Source: Belliella filtrata
Lineage (GTDB): Bacteria; Bacteroidota; Bacteroidia; Cytophagales; Cyclobacteriaceae
Reading direction: 5' to 3'
NCBI RefSeq assembly: GCF_022549775.1
Contig: NZ_JAKZGP010000007.1
Span: 1 to 64,000, forward strand
DNA length: 64,000 nucleotides
Shown: in pieces, positions 18,109 through 27,132 of the stretch
Layout: each line of letters starts with the position of its first letter
Position numbering within the stretch: the stretch's first letter is position 1
Notes under the pieces: model-generated
Told to the model about the DNA's origin: nothing
Databases searched by the model: none
The model's input: the letters and a program-made list of their open reading frames with translations, nothing else
Made by a program: the position numbers and the translations under genes

Positions 18109-19007
18109 CATTTGCTGGCTTTATTATAACCTATCATAGACCAAAAATTCTGTTAGAAACCATTGAGCATGTGTTTGCACAATCCTATCCACCTGAATTT
18201 CTTTGGATTATTGATAATTCCAGTGATGATCAAACCAAGCATGCAATTGAGAGATTAAGTTTTGAAAATGTAAAGTACCATGCCATGGGCCACAATGCTG
18301 GTCCAGCTGGTGCAGCAGCTAAGGGATTGGAACTTTGTACAGCAGATGGAGCTGATTGGATATATTGGGGGGACGACAATGATCCGCCATTTCCTAATGA
18401 TTGTTTTGAAAGGTTGTTCAATAATATTGTCAGTATACCGAAATTAGGGGTCATAGGAGCTGTTGGTCATTTTTTTGATAGCCAAAAGGGAAAAATGACA
18501 AAAGTTTCAAACAATGAGCTTTTTAGAAGTGAAGTAAGCTTAATTGATTGTGTCGCTGGCAATATGTCTATGCTTGTTTCAAGAAAAGTTATTGAAAGAG
18601 GAATAATACCTGATGATAGATTCTTTTTCGGTTTTGAAGAACTTGATTTTTGCCTCTCAGTTAAATCAAATGATTTTGAGATTGCTATAAATTCATCTCT
18701 ATCTTTATTTTTAAGAAATCATTATAAAAGAAGTAATTTAACAAAACCTAATTACATCAAAAAGACTAATCTAAATCGTGAATATTATAGCTATAGAAAC
18801 CTCTTATTGATTGCAGATAAACATGGATTTGGATTCATGAAGCTTCATTTGTTTCTTAGATGGTCTTTAAAATCGTTGTTTGGCTTTATGTATGGTTTCA
18901 AATATGGACTAGAAAATTTCAGACTTATTTGGTTAGCGTTTTTCCATTATTTATCAAACAAAACAGGTATGCAAATACCGCTAAACTCCTTTAAAAATGA
19001 AAGCTGA
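18105..19007 (+). CDS. Family 2 glycosyltransferase (GlfT/rhamnosyltransferase-like)
   Basis: A 300-residue GT-A enzyme. GFIITYHRPKILLETIEHVF, FLWIIDNSSDDQT, and the metal site WIYWGDDNDPP resemble the GlfT2/WbbL branch of GT2, as does FFGFEELDFCLSVKS. It overlaps both neighbours (four and eleven bases). Its next neighbour downstream has the same plan and could be a paralogue acting on the same chain. Galactofuranose or rhamnose transfer is plausible but unproven. Confidence 0.8.
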   Translation: MTFAGFIITYHRPKILLETIEHVFAQSYPPEFLWIIDNSSDDQTKHAIERLSFENVKYHAMGHNAGPAGAAAKGLELCTADGADWIYWGDDNDPPFPNDCFERLFNNIVSIPKLGVIGAVGHFFDSQKGKMTKVSNNELFRSEVSLIDCVAGNMSMLVSRKVIERGIIPDDRFFFGFEELDFCLSVKSNDFEIAINSSLSLFLRNHYKRSNLTKPNYIKKTNLNREYYSYRNLLLIADKHGFGFMKLHLFLRWSLKSLFGFMYGFKYGLENFRLIWLAFFHYLSNKTGMQIPLNSFKNES

Positions 19008-19860
19008 CATTGGAGCGGTTATAGTCACTTATCAACGATATAATGAGCTTAAGTTAACTATAGAAGCTTTACTTTCAGAAGGTATAGGTTTGAAAGATAT
19101 TTTCATTATTGATAACAATCAAGGTGAATCTAAAGATCAAAAATTCTACACTCAATTTTTAGGTGTCAATACCATACATCCCAATGAAAATATTGCTTCT
19201 TCAGGAGGTTTTGCATTAGGTATGCAATATGTTCATAAAGTAGGTTATGGATGGGCATTATTATTCAATGATGATTCCAGACCTTTAAAAGGTGCGTTAA
19301 ATGCATTTTATGACGCTATCAATACTTTGAAAAATAAGCCTCTAGGCTTAGTTAAAATTGCAAACCTCAATTCCAATGGTGAAGCAATTGTTCTTCATTG
19401 GAAAGGCGTGAGAAAGCCAAGCTACCATTCGATTAGTAATGTTCCTATTGAGAGTGATCTGGTGACATTTGATGGATGCTTTATTCATAAAGATGTTTTT
19501 GATCAGATTGGCTATTGTGATCCTAGCTACTTCATGGGTACATATGAATTTGATTATTGTTTGAAAGCAAAAGATAAAGGCTTTAAGATTTATACCTTAC
19601 CCAATGGCTTGATTGCAGATGAGAAGCTTGGTTCTCAAGGAGGTACACCACCTTGGAGACAGTATTATAATACTAGAAATCACCTTCATTTGGGAATAGC
19701 AAGGAGGGATTTATCTATAATTTTAGCATGGTTAATCAGAGAAGCGAAATTCACTTATGCGATCTTTAGATTTCAAGATCAAAAAAAAAGGAGACTTTAT
19801 TTAAAGCTGTTGGCTTTCTTACATGCTTTAAAAGGGATTAGAGGTAAGGTTATTATTTAA
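18997..19860 (+). CDS. Family 2 glycosyltransferase (GlfT-like)
   Basis: A 287-residue GT-A enzyme with GAVIVTYQRYNELKLTIEAL, IFIIDNNQGES, ASSGGFALGMQYVHKVGYGW followed by ALLFNDDSRP (metal site), and FMGTYEFDYCLKAKDKG, all in the order seen in GlfT-like galactofuranosyltransferases. It overlaps the previous gene by eleven bases, and the next starts two bases after its stop. No UDP-galactopyranose mutase (glf) is visible in the window, so a Galf donor would have to be made elsewhere. Confidence 0.8.
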   Translation: MKADIGAVIVTYQRYNELKLTIEALLSEGIGLKDIFIIDNNQGESKDQKFYTQFLGVNTIHPNENIASSGGFALGMQYVHKVGYGWALLFNDDSRPLKGALNAFYDAINTLKNKPLGLVKIANLNSNGEAIVLHWKGVRKPSYHSISNVPIESDLVTFDGCFIHKDVFDQIGYCDPSYFMGTYEFDYCLKAKDKGFKIYTLPNGLIADEKLGSQGGTPPWRQYYNTRNHLHLGIARRDLSIILAWLIREAKFTYAIFRFQDQKKRRLYLKLLAFLHALKGIRGKVII

Positions 19861-19862
19861 AA

Positions 19863-20810
19863 ATGGAAGAAATTTTTTTTTATTCACCAAGTGAAACTCC
19901 AAAAAGATCTAATCAGTTTCCAAAAAATGGTTTAGAGTGCTGGATAAATAATACTTATTTTCATTTGATAAAATACTCGGGTCAATTTAAATTTAATCTT
20001 GTAAATGAAATTCCAAAAAACGGGATAATTGTTTTTCATAAAGGTCATTTTCCATCAATGCTAAAACCTAACAAGAGTCAGTTTTTTATATGTGTTCAAT
20101 CGGACCATGGAAGACATAAATTTGCTCAATATCATATTTGTCAAAACCCATGTCAATTAAATGTATTTGGAGGAAGTAGAAAGCTGATCCTAGATTTATT
20201 ATTGAGTTTTGCAAAATCTTTTTTTATTCGTTCTTGGAGTCAGCCAAATTTGATCACAAGGGATAAAAAAAGAAAGAATGCGATAAAAAGGGTTAGTTAC
20301 ATGGGTCTAGAAAAGAACTTTCCTATAGAAATGAGAGAAAATCTAAAATATGATTTAAACAAAAAAGGCATAGATTTCCAGCTCGAAGAGAATTATGAAA
20401 ATTGGAATGACTATTGTGAAATAGATATTGTTCTAACAATAAGATCATTCAAAAATGAAAGATTTTATCATAAGCCATATGCTAAGATTTTAAATGCACT
20501 AAAAGCTGGATGTTTGGTTATTGCAGGAAATGAAAGTAGCTCGATTTATTTTAAGAACAATTATTACCCAGATTTGCCAATTGTTTCATCATATGCAGAA
20601 TTGATTTTTGAACTTGATAGGATAGTAAGCAATCCCCAAGAGACATTTAATAAGGTGTCAAAGGTTCATAAGATGGTAGAATCAAAATTTGAAGAAGAAA
20701 ATATTGTTTCAGATTATATCAGTGTTTTTGAAAAAGCTGTAATTGATATGAAGGAATGGTCTTCTAAAAGTAAAAAAAGATGGTGGTTTAATGCATATAG
20801 AAGTTTATAA
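19863..20810 (+). CDS. Putative GT-B glycosyltransferase, unclassified
   Basis: A 315-residue protein with no GT2 or standard GT4 motif. The C-terminal half has FYHKPYAKILNALKAGCLVI followed by AGNESS, which resembles the donor-binding turn of GT-B enzymes (KPxxKxxxAxxAGxPVI). The N-terminal half has IVFHKGHFPSMLKP. No signal peptide or membrane segment. Context within the operon supports a role in chain assembly; the activity is unknown. Confidence 0.5.
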   Translation: MEEIFFYSPSETPKRSNQFPKNGLECWINNTYFHLIKYSGQFKFNLVNEIPKNGIIVFHKGHFPSMLKPNKSQFFICVQSDHGRHKFAQYHICQNPCQLNVFGGSRKLILDLLLSFAKSFFIRSWSQPNLITRDKKRKNAIKRVSYMGLEKNFPIEMRENLKYDLNKKGIDFQLEENYENWNDYCEIDIVLTIRSFKNERFYHKPYAKILNALKAGCLVIAGNESSSIYFKNNYYPDLPIVSSYAELIFELDRIVSNPQETFNKVSKVHKMVESKFEEENIVSDYISVFEKAVIDMKEWSSKSKKRWWFNAYRSL

Positions 20811-20840
20811 TCTCCTATTTATAATCAAGAGATATCGCCT

Positions 20841-21971
20841 TTGAAAATCCTCTACCTCATAGATACCCTGCAAACAGGAGGGGCTGAAAGGAGCTTGCTA
20901 GAGATAGCAAGTGGTTTGAGGGGCTTTGAGGCTGTATTTATTACTGTCTATAAAGATACTCATGCTTTACATGCAGCTTATGAAGGACGAGGAGTGAGCG
21001 TAATTCATCTTGATTTCCCTAAGGGGACACCATACAGCCATATTTTACCTACACTCAAGGAGCATATTGCTATACTTAGGCCTGACTTAGTTCATGCCAC
21101 ACTTTATAATGCAGAGATGCTCTCTCGACGATTAGGCCTTCGTGTACCTTTGATCAATAGCTTGGTGAACAATTCCTACCACAAAAGAAGGTATGCAGGA
21201 CTTACTTGGAAAGGGAGGTTGGCATTGCTTAGGGTGCAGGTGATGGATTACCTGTGTAAGGGAAAAGTAGACATGTTTGTTGCAAACTCAAGCTACATTA
21301 GTCAAGTTCATCAGCGCTACTTGGGTATTCCTTCAGCAAAAATCCAAGTGATACACCGAGGTAGATCTATTACATCCCAAAGTGATTCTGATCCAATTGA
21401 AATTCAAAAAATCAGATCAAGCTTACCAAGGCAAGATACTAAAGTTTGGTTGACGGTGGGTAGACTTATCCGTCGCAAGGGACACAACGAGTTGATCCAA
21501 GCCTTTCATCGCCATATACAAAAATACCCGAATGCTGTTCTGTGGATTTTGGGAGAAGGAGAGGAGCATAAGAGACTAGATCAATTGATTGAAGACCTGA
21601 ATTTGCAGGAACATGTCTTTTTACTCGGAAACCAATCAAATGTAGTTTCTTGGTTAGGAGCTGCTGACTTCTTTGTTTTTCCAAGTCACTATGAGGGTTT
21701 ACCAGGTGTATTGATAGAAGCGATGATTTCTAAGCTGCCCATTATTGTTTCGGATATTCCTGAAAACAGAGAATGTCTCCAAGAAGGCATGGCGATCTTT
21801 CATCAAGTAGGGGATGTAGCAGACTTGGCAAATCAATTAGAAAATGCATTAGCCGTATCAGACTGGGATTTACGTACAAATAAGGCTTTTGAATATGCAA
21901 AAGCACAGTTTAATATCAAGAAGGTAGTTCAGCAGTATGAGGACTTGTATCAGAAAATGATAAATGGATGA
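20841..21971 (+). CDS. Family 4 glycosyltransferase
   Basis: A 376-residue retaining GT-B enzyme. The acceptor side opens KILYLIDTLQTGGAERSLLE, and the donor side has WLTVGRLIRRKGHNELIQAF, ILGEGEEHKRLDQLI and the E-x7-E block FPSHYEGLPGVLIEAMISKL, diagnostic of GT4. The first codon is TTG at 20841; no upstream ATG is in frame. From here composition returns toward the genome average, unlike the preceding eight kilobases. It couples to the next gene by ATGA. Confidence 0.88.
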   Translation: MKILYLIDTLQTGGAERSLLEIASGLRGFEAVFITVYKDTHALHAAYEGRGVSVIHLDFPKGTPYSHILPTLKEHIAILRPDLVHATLYNAEMLSRRLGLRVPLINSLVNNSYHKRRYAGLTWKGRLALLRVQVMDYLCKGKVDMFVANSSYISQVHQRYLGIPSAKIQVIHRGRSITSQSDSDPIEIQKIRSSLPRQDTKVWLTVGRLIRRKGHNELIQAFHRHIQKYPNAVLWILGEGEEHKRLDQLIEDLNLQEHVFLLGNQSNVVSWLGAADFFVFPSHYEGLPGVLIEAMISKLPIIVSDIPENRECLQEGMAIFHQVGDVADLANQLENALAVSDWDLRTNKAFEYAKAQFNIKKVVQQYEDLYQKMING

Positions 21972-23068
21972 AAATCCTTCAACTTATCCAAAAGCCACAA
22001 CGAAGAGGTGCAGAGATTTTTGCCGCTCAATTGGCTCAAGAATTGGAGAATCGTGGTCATCAAGTTATCTTGGTGTCTATATTTGAAGGGAAAGCTGATT
22101 TACCTTTTGATGGGCAGCAAGTACATTTGGATAGGCCTATTTCACGGAGATTTTATGATTGGAAAGGGTGGCAATCATTTGCGAAGCTAATAAAAACTTT
22201 TAAACCAGACCTGATTCAAGCAAATGCTGCAGATACCCTGAAATTCGCAGTTTTTTCAAAGCTTATTTTTAGGTGGAATATTCCGATAGTCTACCGAAAT
22301 GCCAACCAAATGGGTGATTTTATCACAAATTCTTGGCATCAGAAATTCAATCAATTTTTACTCTCTAGAACAGCCACCGTAATCGCTGTATCCAAAGCCT
22401 CTCAAGTTGACTTTTTGAGAAAATTCCAATATCCACCTTCTCTTACCACAGTCATTCCAATAGGGATAGATAGCAAAGCTATTAATTCCAGACTAGCAGA
22501 ACCACATGATCTGAAGGTCGAGCGACCCTATTTGATTCAAATTGGGGGATTGGTGCCAGAAAAAGATCCAATGGCCATGGTGGAGATATTTCATGCCTTA
22601 AAAGAACCTCAGCTTAAGCTCCTGTTTTTAGGAACAGGAAAGTTAAAGCAACCGCTTTTGAGTCAAGTCAATGACTTGGGATTATCAGATTGCGTACAAT
22701 TCATCCCTAGTCAAAACAATATTTTCCCATGGTTGCAGCACGCAGCAGCCTTGGTCATGCCTTCGAAGATAGAAGGTTTGCCGGGTGTAATACTTGAAGC
22801 CATGTATTGTAAAGTGCCAGTGATAGCGTATGGAGTAGGAGGGATTGCCGAAGTGTTGATCAATGACCAAACAGGATGGTGTGTTCCTAGTGGAGATAGG
22901 ATATCTTTTCTTCGTGCAGTCAAAGATGTCTTACACAAAGATCCCGCATCTAAAGAAAAAATACTTTCTCAAGCCAAATTTCTTGTGGAAGAAAAATATG
23001 CTCTTGAAAATATAGTGGCTGAATTTGAGCAATGTTACTCGGCTATTATTTTGGAACAGGATGATTGA
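21968..23068 (+). CDS. Family 4 glycosyltransferase
   Basis: A 366-residue GT-B enzyme of the same GT4 family as its upstream neighbour: MKILQLIQKPQRRGAEIFAA, YLIQIGGLVPEKDPMAMVEI, LLFLGTGKLKQPLL and MPSKIEGLPGVILEAMYCKV then PVIAYGVGGIAEVL. The two may have arisen by duplication, as both share order and motifs, though they are well diverged. Acts on the cytosolic face on a lipid-linked acceptor; sugar unknown. Confidence 0.88.
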   Translation: MKILQLIQKPQRRGAEIFAAQLAQELENRGHQVILVSIFEGKADLPFDGQQVHLDRPISRRFYDWKGWQSFAKLIKTFKPDLIQANAADTLKFAVFSKLIFRWNIPIVYRNANQMGDFITNSWHQKFNQFLLSRTATVIAVSKASQVDFLRKFQYPPSLTTVIPIGIDSKAINSRLAEPHDLKVERPYLIQIGGLVPEKDPMAMVEIFHALKEPQLKLLFLGTGKLKQPLLSQVNDLGLSDCVQFIPSQNNIFPWLQHAAALVMPSKIEGLPGVILEAMYCKVPVIAYGVGGIAEVLINDQTGWCVPSGDRISFLRAVKDVLHKDPASKEKILSQAKFLVEEKYALENIVAEFEQCYSAIILEQDD

Positions 23069-23095
23069 AATACACATTAATTCCTTCTCAAAACC

Positions 23096-24835
23096 TTGCA
23101 ATTTCTCAGAAATCTAAAAATCAATCCACTACTGTTAGGCATCTTGATGGTGCTACTTTTTTACTCGCATTACTTGTGGCTTGGCCAGGATAGTGTCTGG
23201 TATGCCAATGATTACATGGAGTTGATCGTACATTGGTACAAGCTACTCATAGACAGTGGGGCAATGTTTCAGCCCAATGCTAAGGGTGTAGAAGGCATGT
23301 TGGGAATATTGCCTAGAGGCTCTTATGCATCCGAGTTTTCTTTGATGACATGGATTTTCTATAGCCTGGACACTTTCCATGCTGTCTTGTTCAATAAGCT
23401 GCTGATACACCTTATTGCTTACCTTGCTGCTTATTACTTTTTGATCAGTTTGACAAAGGACATCATTCGTGGCCCAGTGTATTTGTATGCTTTGTTTTGG
23501 GCCTGTTCACCATTTTGGCCAGAAGCTGGGGTAGGATTGGCCTTTGTTCCAGTCTTATTTGTGGTGTTTTATAAGTTAGCTCAGGGCGAAAGGCTAAGGT
23601 TAAGCCATGTTTTCCTCCTGATTATCTACTGTTTTTATTCCATTGTTTACCTCAATGGTGTATTTGTCTTAGCAGCTATTGCCTTGGCAGGGTGCTATGA
23701 CCTATTGATTCGAAAGTATTTTACAGCGTCCTATTGGTTGGCTTTGGCACTGCTTTTCATAGCATATTTGGGTTTCAACTATAGGCTGTTTGATATTTAT
23801 TACTTTCAGCGTGACTGGTTTGTTCCTCACAGGGTGGAGTTTGATATTTATAGTTTTGGCAGGTATCATGATGCATTTTGGGCAAAACTCTTCCAAATAC
23901 TCTTTATGGGGCAGGTACATGCGATGTATATTTCACCTTTGGTTTATGTCAGTTTGATGGGGTACATGATGTACTTGCTCAGGCAGGAGGGGAGGCAAGC
24001 TTGGAAAAGGCATCGGTTGATGATTGGTCTATTTTTAGGGATTCATGTGGTGGCGCTGCTTGCTGCGCTTTTCACTTACCTTCCTTTGGTAGAGCGGATT
24101 CCCTTGGTGCTGAAGATCAATCAGTTTAGTTTTGAGCGGTTTTATTTCCTGATTTATCCCATTATGCTGTTTTTGTTTGTTTTGATGCTGGATCAGCTTT
24201 TACATTTGGGGAAAAAGTACAGCAAGCAAGCCGCCTTTGTGTTAGGGCTGAGCGTGTTGAGCTATAATTTTTTCATCCTAGACGATAATGTCAAAAATCA
24301 GCTGATCAAACCCATGCTTGGCATAGGGGAGAAGTATCCAACTTATAGACAGTTTTTTGCCGAAGAGCAATTTGAAGAGATCAAGGCATTTTTAGTAGAA
24401 GACCGAGCAGGCGAAGTGAAATATCGCGTTGGGAGTATTGGGATGCATCCTGCTATAGCTTCATACAACGGTCTTCATGCGATAGATGGTTATACCAGTA
24501 ATTACCCCTTGGCTTACAAGCATTTGCTATATGAAGTGCTTGAGCAGGAGTTGGGTTTACCAGACAAGGAGAATTGGCTTTATTGGCATTTTCAAGGCTG
24601 GGGCAATAAGGCATACCTTTTCAACCATACCTTAGGAGATGATTTCATGAGGTTCAAATGGAGAGCATCAGTGGAGGTGAAAGAACCCAAGTATAATTAT
24701 GAAAAATTGCGGTCTTTAGGATGTGAGTACGTCCTTTCTGCCGTGCCAGTGATCGACCCACACCTCAACTTGAAAAAGGTCTTCACCCATGATAACTCAG
24801 CTTGGGATGTGCATTTGTATGAGGTGGTTTTTTAG
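23096..24835 (+). CDS. Large polytopic membrane protein, DUF6044-like, end of polysaccharide operon
   Basis: A 579-residue inner-membrane protein with about ten hydrophobic segments in residues 12-400 (for example LLLGILMVLLFYSHYLWL, LLIHLIAYLAAYYFLISL, VFLLIIYCFYSIVYLNGVFV) and a soluble tail of about 180 residues. GQDSVWYANDYMELIVHWYK near residue 30 carries acidic residues just outside the first helix, a layout seen in GT-C transferases. I associate it with DUF6044, a family of unknown function, with modest certainty. The first codon is TTG at 23096, 27 bases after the GT4 stop. It might be a polymerase, flippase or lipid-linked sugar transferase; none can be chosen from sequence. Confidence 0.6.
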   Translation: MQFLRNLKINPLLLGILMVLLFYSHYLWLGQDSVWYANDYMELIVHWYKLLIDSGAMFQPNAKGVEGMLGILPRGSYASEFSLMTWIFYSLDTFHAVLFNKLLIHLIAYLAAYYFLISLTKDIIRGPVYLYALFWACSPFWPEAGVGLAFVPVLFVVFYKLAQGERLRLSHVFLLIIYCFYSIVYLNGVFVLAAIALAGCYDLLIRKYFTASYWLALALLFIAYLGFNYRLFDIYYFQRDWFVPHRVEFDIYSFGRYHDAFWAKLFQILFMGQVHAMYISPLVYVSLMGYMMYLLRQEGRQAWKRHRLMIGLFLGIHVVALLAALFTYLPLVERIPLVLKINQFSFERFYFLIYPIMLFLFVLMLDQLLHLGKKYSKQAAFVLGLSVLSYNFFILDDNVKNQLIKPMLGIGEKYPTYRQFFAEEQFEEIKAFLVEDRAGEVKYRVGSIGMHPAIASYNGLHAIDGYTSNYPLAYKHLLYEVLEQELGLPDKENWLYWHFQGWGNKAYLFNHTLGDDFMRFKWRASVEVKEPKYNYEKLRSLGCEYVLSAVPVIDPHLNLKKVFTHDNSAWDVHLYEVVF

Positions 24836-25006
24836 AGGGTGTGTATGATGCTGAAGAAGGAATATTCTTGTTAATAGAGTTACATAGGTGATTATTTAAT
24901 GTTCTTTTCAGTAGGATATTCATAATATTTTGAAAAAATATTAAAGTGCATAAGACATTTTTCAACTAATCTCCGTCTAGAAGATATAACCAGATGTTTA
25001 GTGCTT

Positions 25007-25414
25007 ATGAAAAAGATCTTACTTGCCTTTTTGTTTCTAGTTTTCTTTGCTTCCTGCGTTGAAGATGAATTTCTAGGAGATGGAGAATTTCCTATTGGTA
25101 ATTGGACAATCAGTGAAAGACATGAAAACGGTTTTAGCTTGATAAGGAATGAAAGTTTGCCTGAGAATACCTATGGTTATTCTTTTCATAAAAATGGGAA
25201 AATGACTTCCAGGACAATTGCAGGATTCTGTGGAACTCCACCTGTTATATATGCTGACTATTCTGGAAATTGGTCGAATAGAGGTTCAATATTTAACCTA
25301 AATATGGGTTTTTGGGGTGGTAGAAATGTCCAGGAATGGAAAGTTGTCTCCACCAACGATACTGGTAACATCGTCAGGATTGAAATCGTTAATTCTGAAA
25401 GTGTTTTCGACTAA
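25007..25414 (+). CDS. Small lipoprotein
   Basis: A 135-residue lipoprotein: MKKILLAFLFLVFFASC is a full lipoprotein signal with lipobox FASC. The mature part has GEFPIGNWTISE, suggestive of a lipocalin-like barrel start (the GxW motif), and YSGNWSNRGS. The frame is open from a GTG at 25001, but the ATG at 25007 gives the better signal. A second lipoprotein of similar plan follows 47 bases later. Confidence 0.65.
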   Translation: MKKILLAFLFLVFFASCVEDEFLGDGEFPIGNWTISERHENGFSLIRNESLPENTYGYSFHKNGKMTSRTIAGFCGTPPVIYADYSGNWSNRGSIFNLNMGFWGGRNVQEWKVVSTNDTGNIVRIEIVNSESVFD

Positions 25415-25461
25415 ATTTATATATTTGTTAAACAACCAAAATTTTAATAATACAATATACC

Positions 25462-25959
25462 ATGAAAAAAATATACTTGTTATTCCTGCCTTTTCTATTA
25501 TTCTCTTGCATAGAGGATTCAGACAAATTAAACATGGAAACTGTCCAGGGAACCTGGGTCCATGAGTTCGAACTTGAAAACCAAACAATAGAATCAACTT
25601 TCATCTTTTACTCCAATGGCACTTTTGAGCGGCATAATGACAGAACGCAAGGGGAAGGGGATTATGAAACTGGAATATTGTCTTTTTCAACAGGAAATTA
25701 TGCTTTTGAAGATGATAAGCTTGTGGTGTCAACACAAACAGCATTCAATGCTGAAATCTATGAAAATCCACCTGCTACTGTAGAAGAGTTGGTAGAGAGT
25801 CATAAATTCTTTATCCGTACTGAGAGAGTAGAAATTACCTTTGAAGACAACAACAAGGTAATGATTCTGCTATTTTCTGAATGTCATGATATGATTACAG
25901 GAGTTCTCCCCATTTGTGCCGTACCAACCCCTATGCGCTATATCAGAGTAGAGGAGTGA
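25462..25959 (+). CDS. Lipocalin-like lipoprotein
   Basis: A 165-residue lipoprotein with signal MKKIYLLFLPFLLFSC (lipobox LFSC). Mature residues start with METVQGTWVHEFELENQTIE, then STFIFYSNGTFERHND, the GxW and FxxNGT strand pattern of lipocalin-like Bacteroidota lipoproteins. Two cysteines near the C-terminus (SECHDMITGVLPIC) could form a disulfide. It follows a similar lipoprotein gene and is probably co-transcribed, ending at a strong terminator. Confidence 0.65.
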   Translation: MKKIYLLFLPFLLFSCIEDSDKLNMETVQGTWVHEFELENQTIESTFIFYSNGTFERHNDRTQGEGDYETGILSFSTGNYAFEDDKLVVSTQTAFNAEIYENPPATVEELVESHKFFIRTERVEITFEDNNKVMILLFSECHDMITGVLPICAVPTPMRYIRVEE

Positions 25960-26010
25960 GTTTTTAAATAAAGATTTGTGTTAGCACAAACGAAGAGATA
26001 AATTTATACC

Positions 26011-26042
26011 CATGGCCTGTGTCTCCACAGGCCATGCTTTTT
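26011..26042 (+). terminator. Intrinsic terminator after the lipoprotein pair
   Basis: An 11-bp perfect stem, CATGGCCTGTG and CACAGGCCATG, around a four-base TCTC loop is followed by CTTTTT. It ends the two-gene lipoprotein unit. Confidence 0.85.
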
Positions 26043-26215
26043 GTAATTCATTCTAGGTTGATTTTTTGCAGGCTTTATCCTGCTAATCTTAATTTTATAT
26101 CTTTATCTTTAATTTATCCCTTCCAACTTCATCTAATGGATATTCCGATAATCGGAACAAGTTCTACACACTAAAACCGATATCAGGACTATGATTTAAA
26201 ATCTAATATCTACAA

Positions 26216-27019
26216 TCAATCCTTAGCAATTTTCTCATAGGAAGCGAGTACACCTCGTACCATGGCTGATGAAAACCCTTGGTGTTCCATTTCGTTGAGT
26301 CCTACTATGGTACATCCTTTTGGTGTAGTTACCTTATCTATGGCTTGCTCTGGATGCATGTCTTTTTGAATCATCAATTCTGCAGCACCTTTCACCGTTT
26401 GGTTTACGATTTGGGAGGCTGTTTTGGCATCAAAGCCAATCTGAATTCCGCCTTGAATCATCGCTCTCATAAACCTCAACACATAAGCAATCCCACAGGC
26501 CCCCAAGACGGTAGCAGCTTCCATCAATGCCTCATCAATGGTAATGGAAAAGCCAATACTATTGAATAAATTTTTGACTTGTTCATCAGCATCAAGGGTA
26601 TTGTTCCTGCCACAGATGCAAGTGATGGATTCGTTGATGTCAGCTGCGATATTTGGCATAGCCCTATAGACCACCATGCTAGGATCTACGACAGCATACA
26701 TCTCATCAAGGGTAATCCCAGTCGCCAGAGATATGATGGTGTGTCGTTTAGGGTCTAGGACGGGTTTGATTTGCTTCAGGATGCCAGCCACATTATAGGG
26801 TTTTACGCCAAGAATGATGATGTCTGACTCACTGGCAGCGATCAAGTTATCACTATGTACCCTTACACCTTTATCTTGAAGATGAAGTAGGTTGCCAGGA
26901 TTCCTTTTGGTAATGTGCAGGTCTTGCGCAGAAAAGTTGGTTTGTTCAAGTAGTCCATTTGCAATGGAAGTACCCAAGTTGCCACAACCGATGATGGCTA
27001 TTTTTTTATGCTGAATCAT
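26216..27019 (-). CDS. proC: Pyrroline-5-carboxylate reductase
   Basis: Catalyses NAD(P)H-dependent reduction of 1-pyrroline-5-carboxylate to L-proline, the last step of proline synthesis, in the cytosol. The 267-residue length is standard. The N-terminal Rossmann fold reads IAIIGCGNLGTSIANGLL, and the C-terminal dimerisation region includes DKVTTPKGCTIVGLNEME, which corresponds to the conserved (VTSPGGTT) ProC block. VYRAMPNIAADINESIT matches the substrate region. A canonical promoter lies just upstream. Confidence 0.92.
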   Translation of the reverse strand: MIQHKKIAIIGCGNLGTSIANGLLEQTNFSAQDLHITKRNPGNLLHLQDKGVRVHSDNLIAASESDIIILGVKPYNVAGILKQIKPVLDPKRHTIISLATGITLDEMYAVVDPSMVVYRAMPNIAADINESITCICGRNNTLDADEQVKNLFNSIGFSITIDEALMEAATVLGACGIAYVLRFMRAMIQGGIQIGFDAKTASQIVNQTVKGAAELMIQKDMHPEQAIDKVTTPKGCTIVGLNEMEHQGFSSAMVRGVLASYEKIAKD

Positions 27020-27051
27020 GAGGATGCAATAGATAAATGTACACGTTGAGT

Positions 27052-27081
27052 CAAAGTTAAGTATAATTCAACTAGACTCAA
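27052..27081 (-). promoter_or_regulatory. Promoter of proC
   Basis: On the minus strand, TTG (27081-27079), a 19-base spacer and TAACTTTG (27059-27052) match the Bacteroidota -33/-7 consensus TTG-N19-TAnnTTTG. The start codon is 32 bases downstream of the -7 element. Confidence 0.65.
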
Positions 27082-27132
27082 TGATACGAAATGAATTACC
27101 AGGATGTGGAGGTCAATTCGAAATTTTATTTT

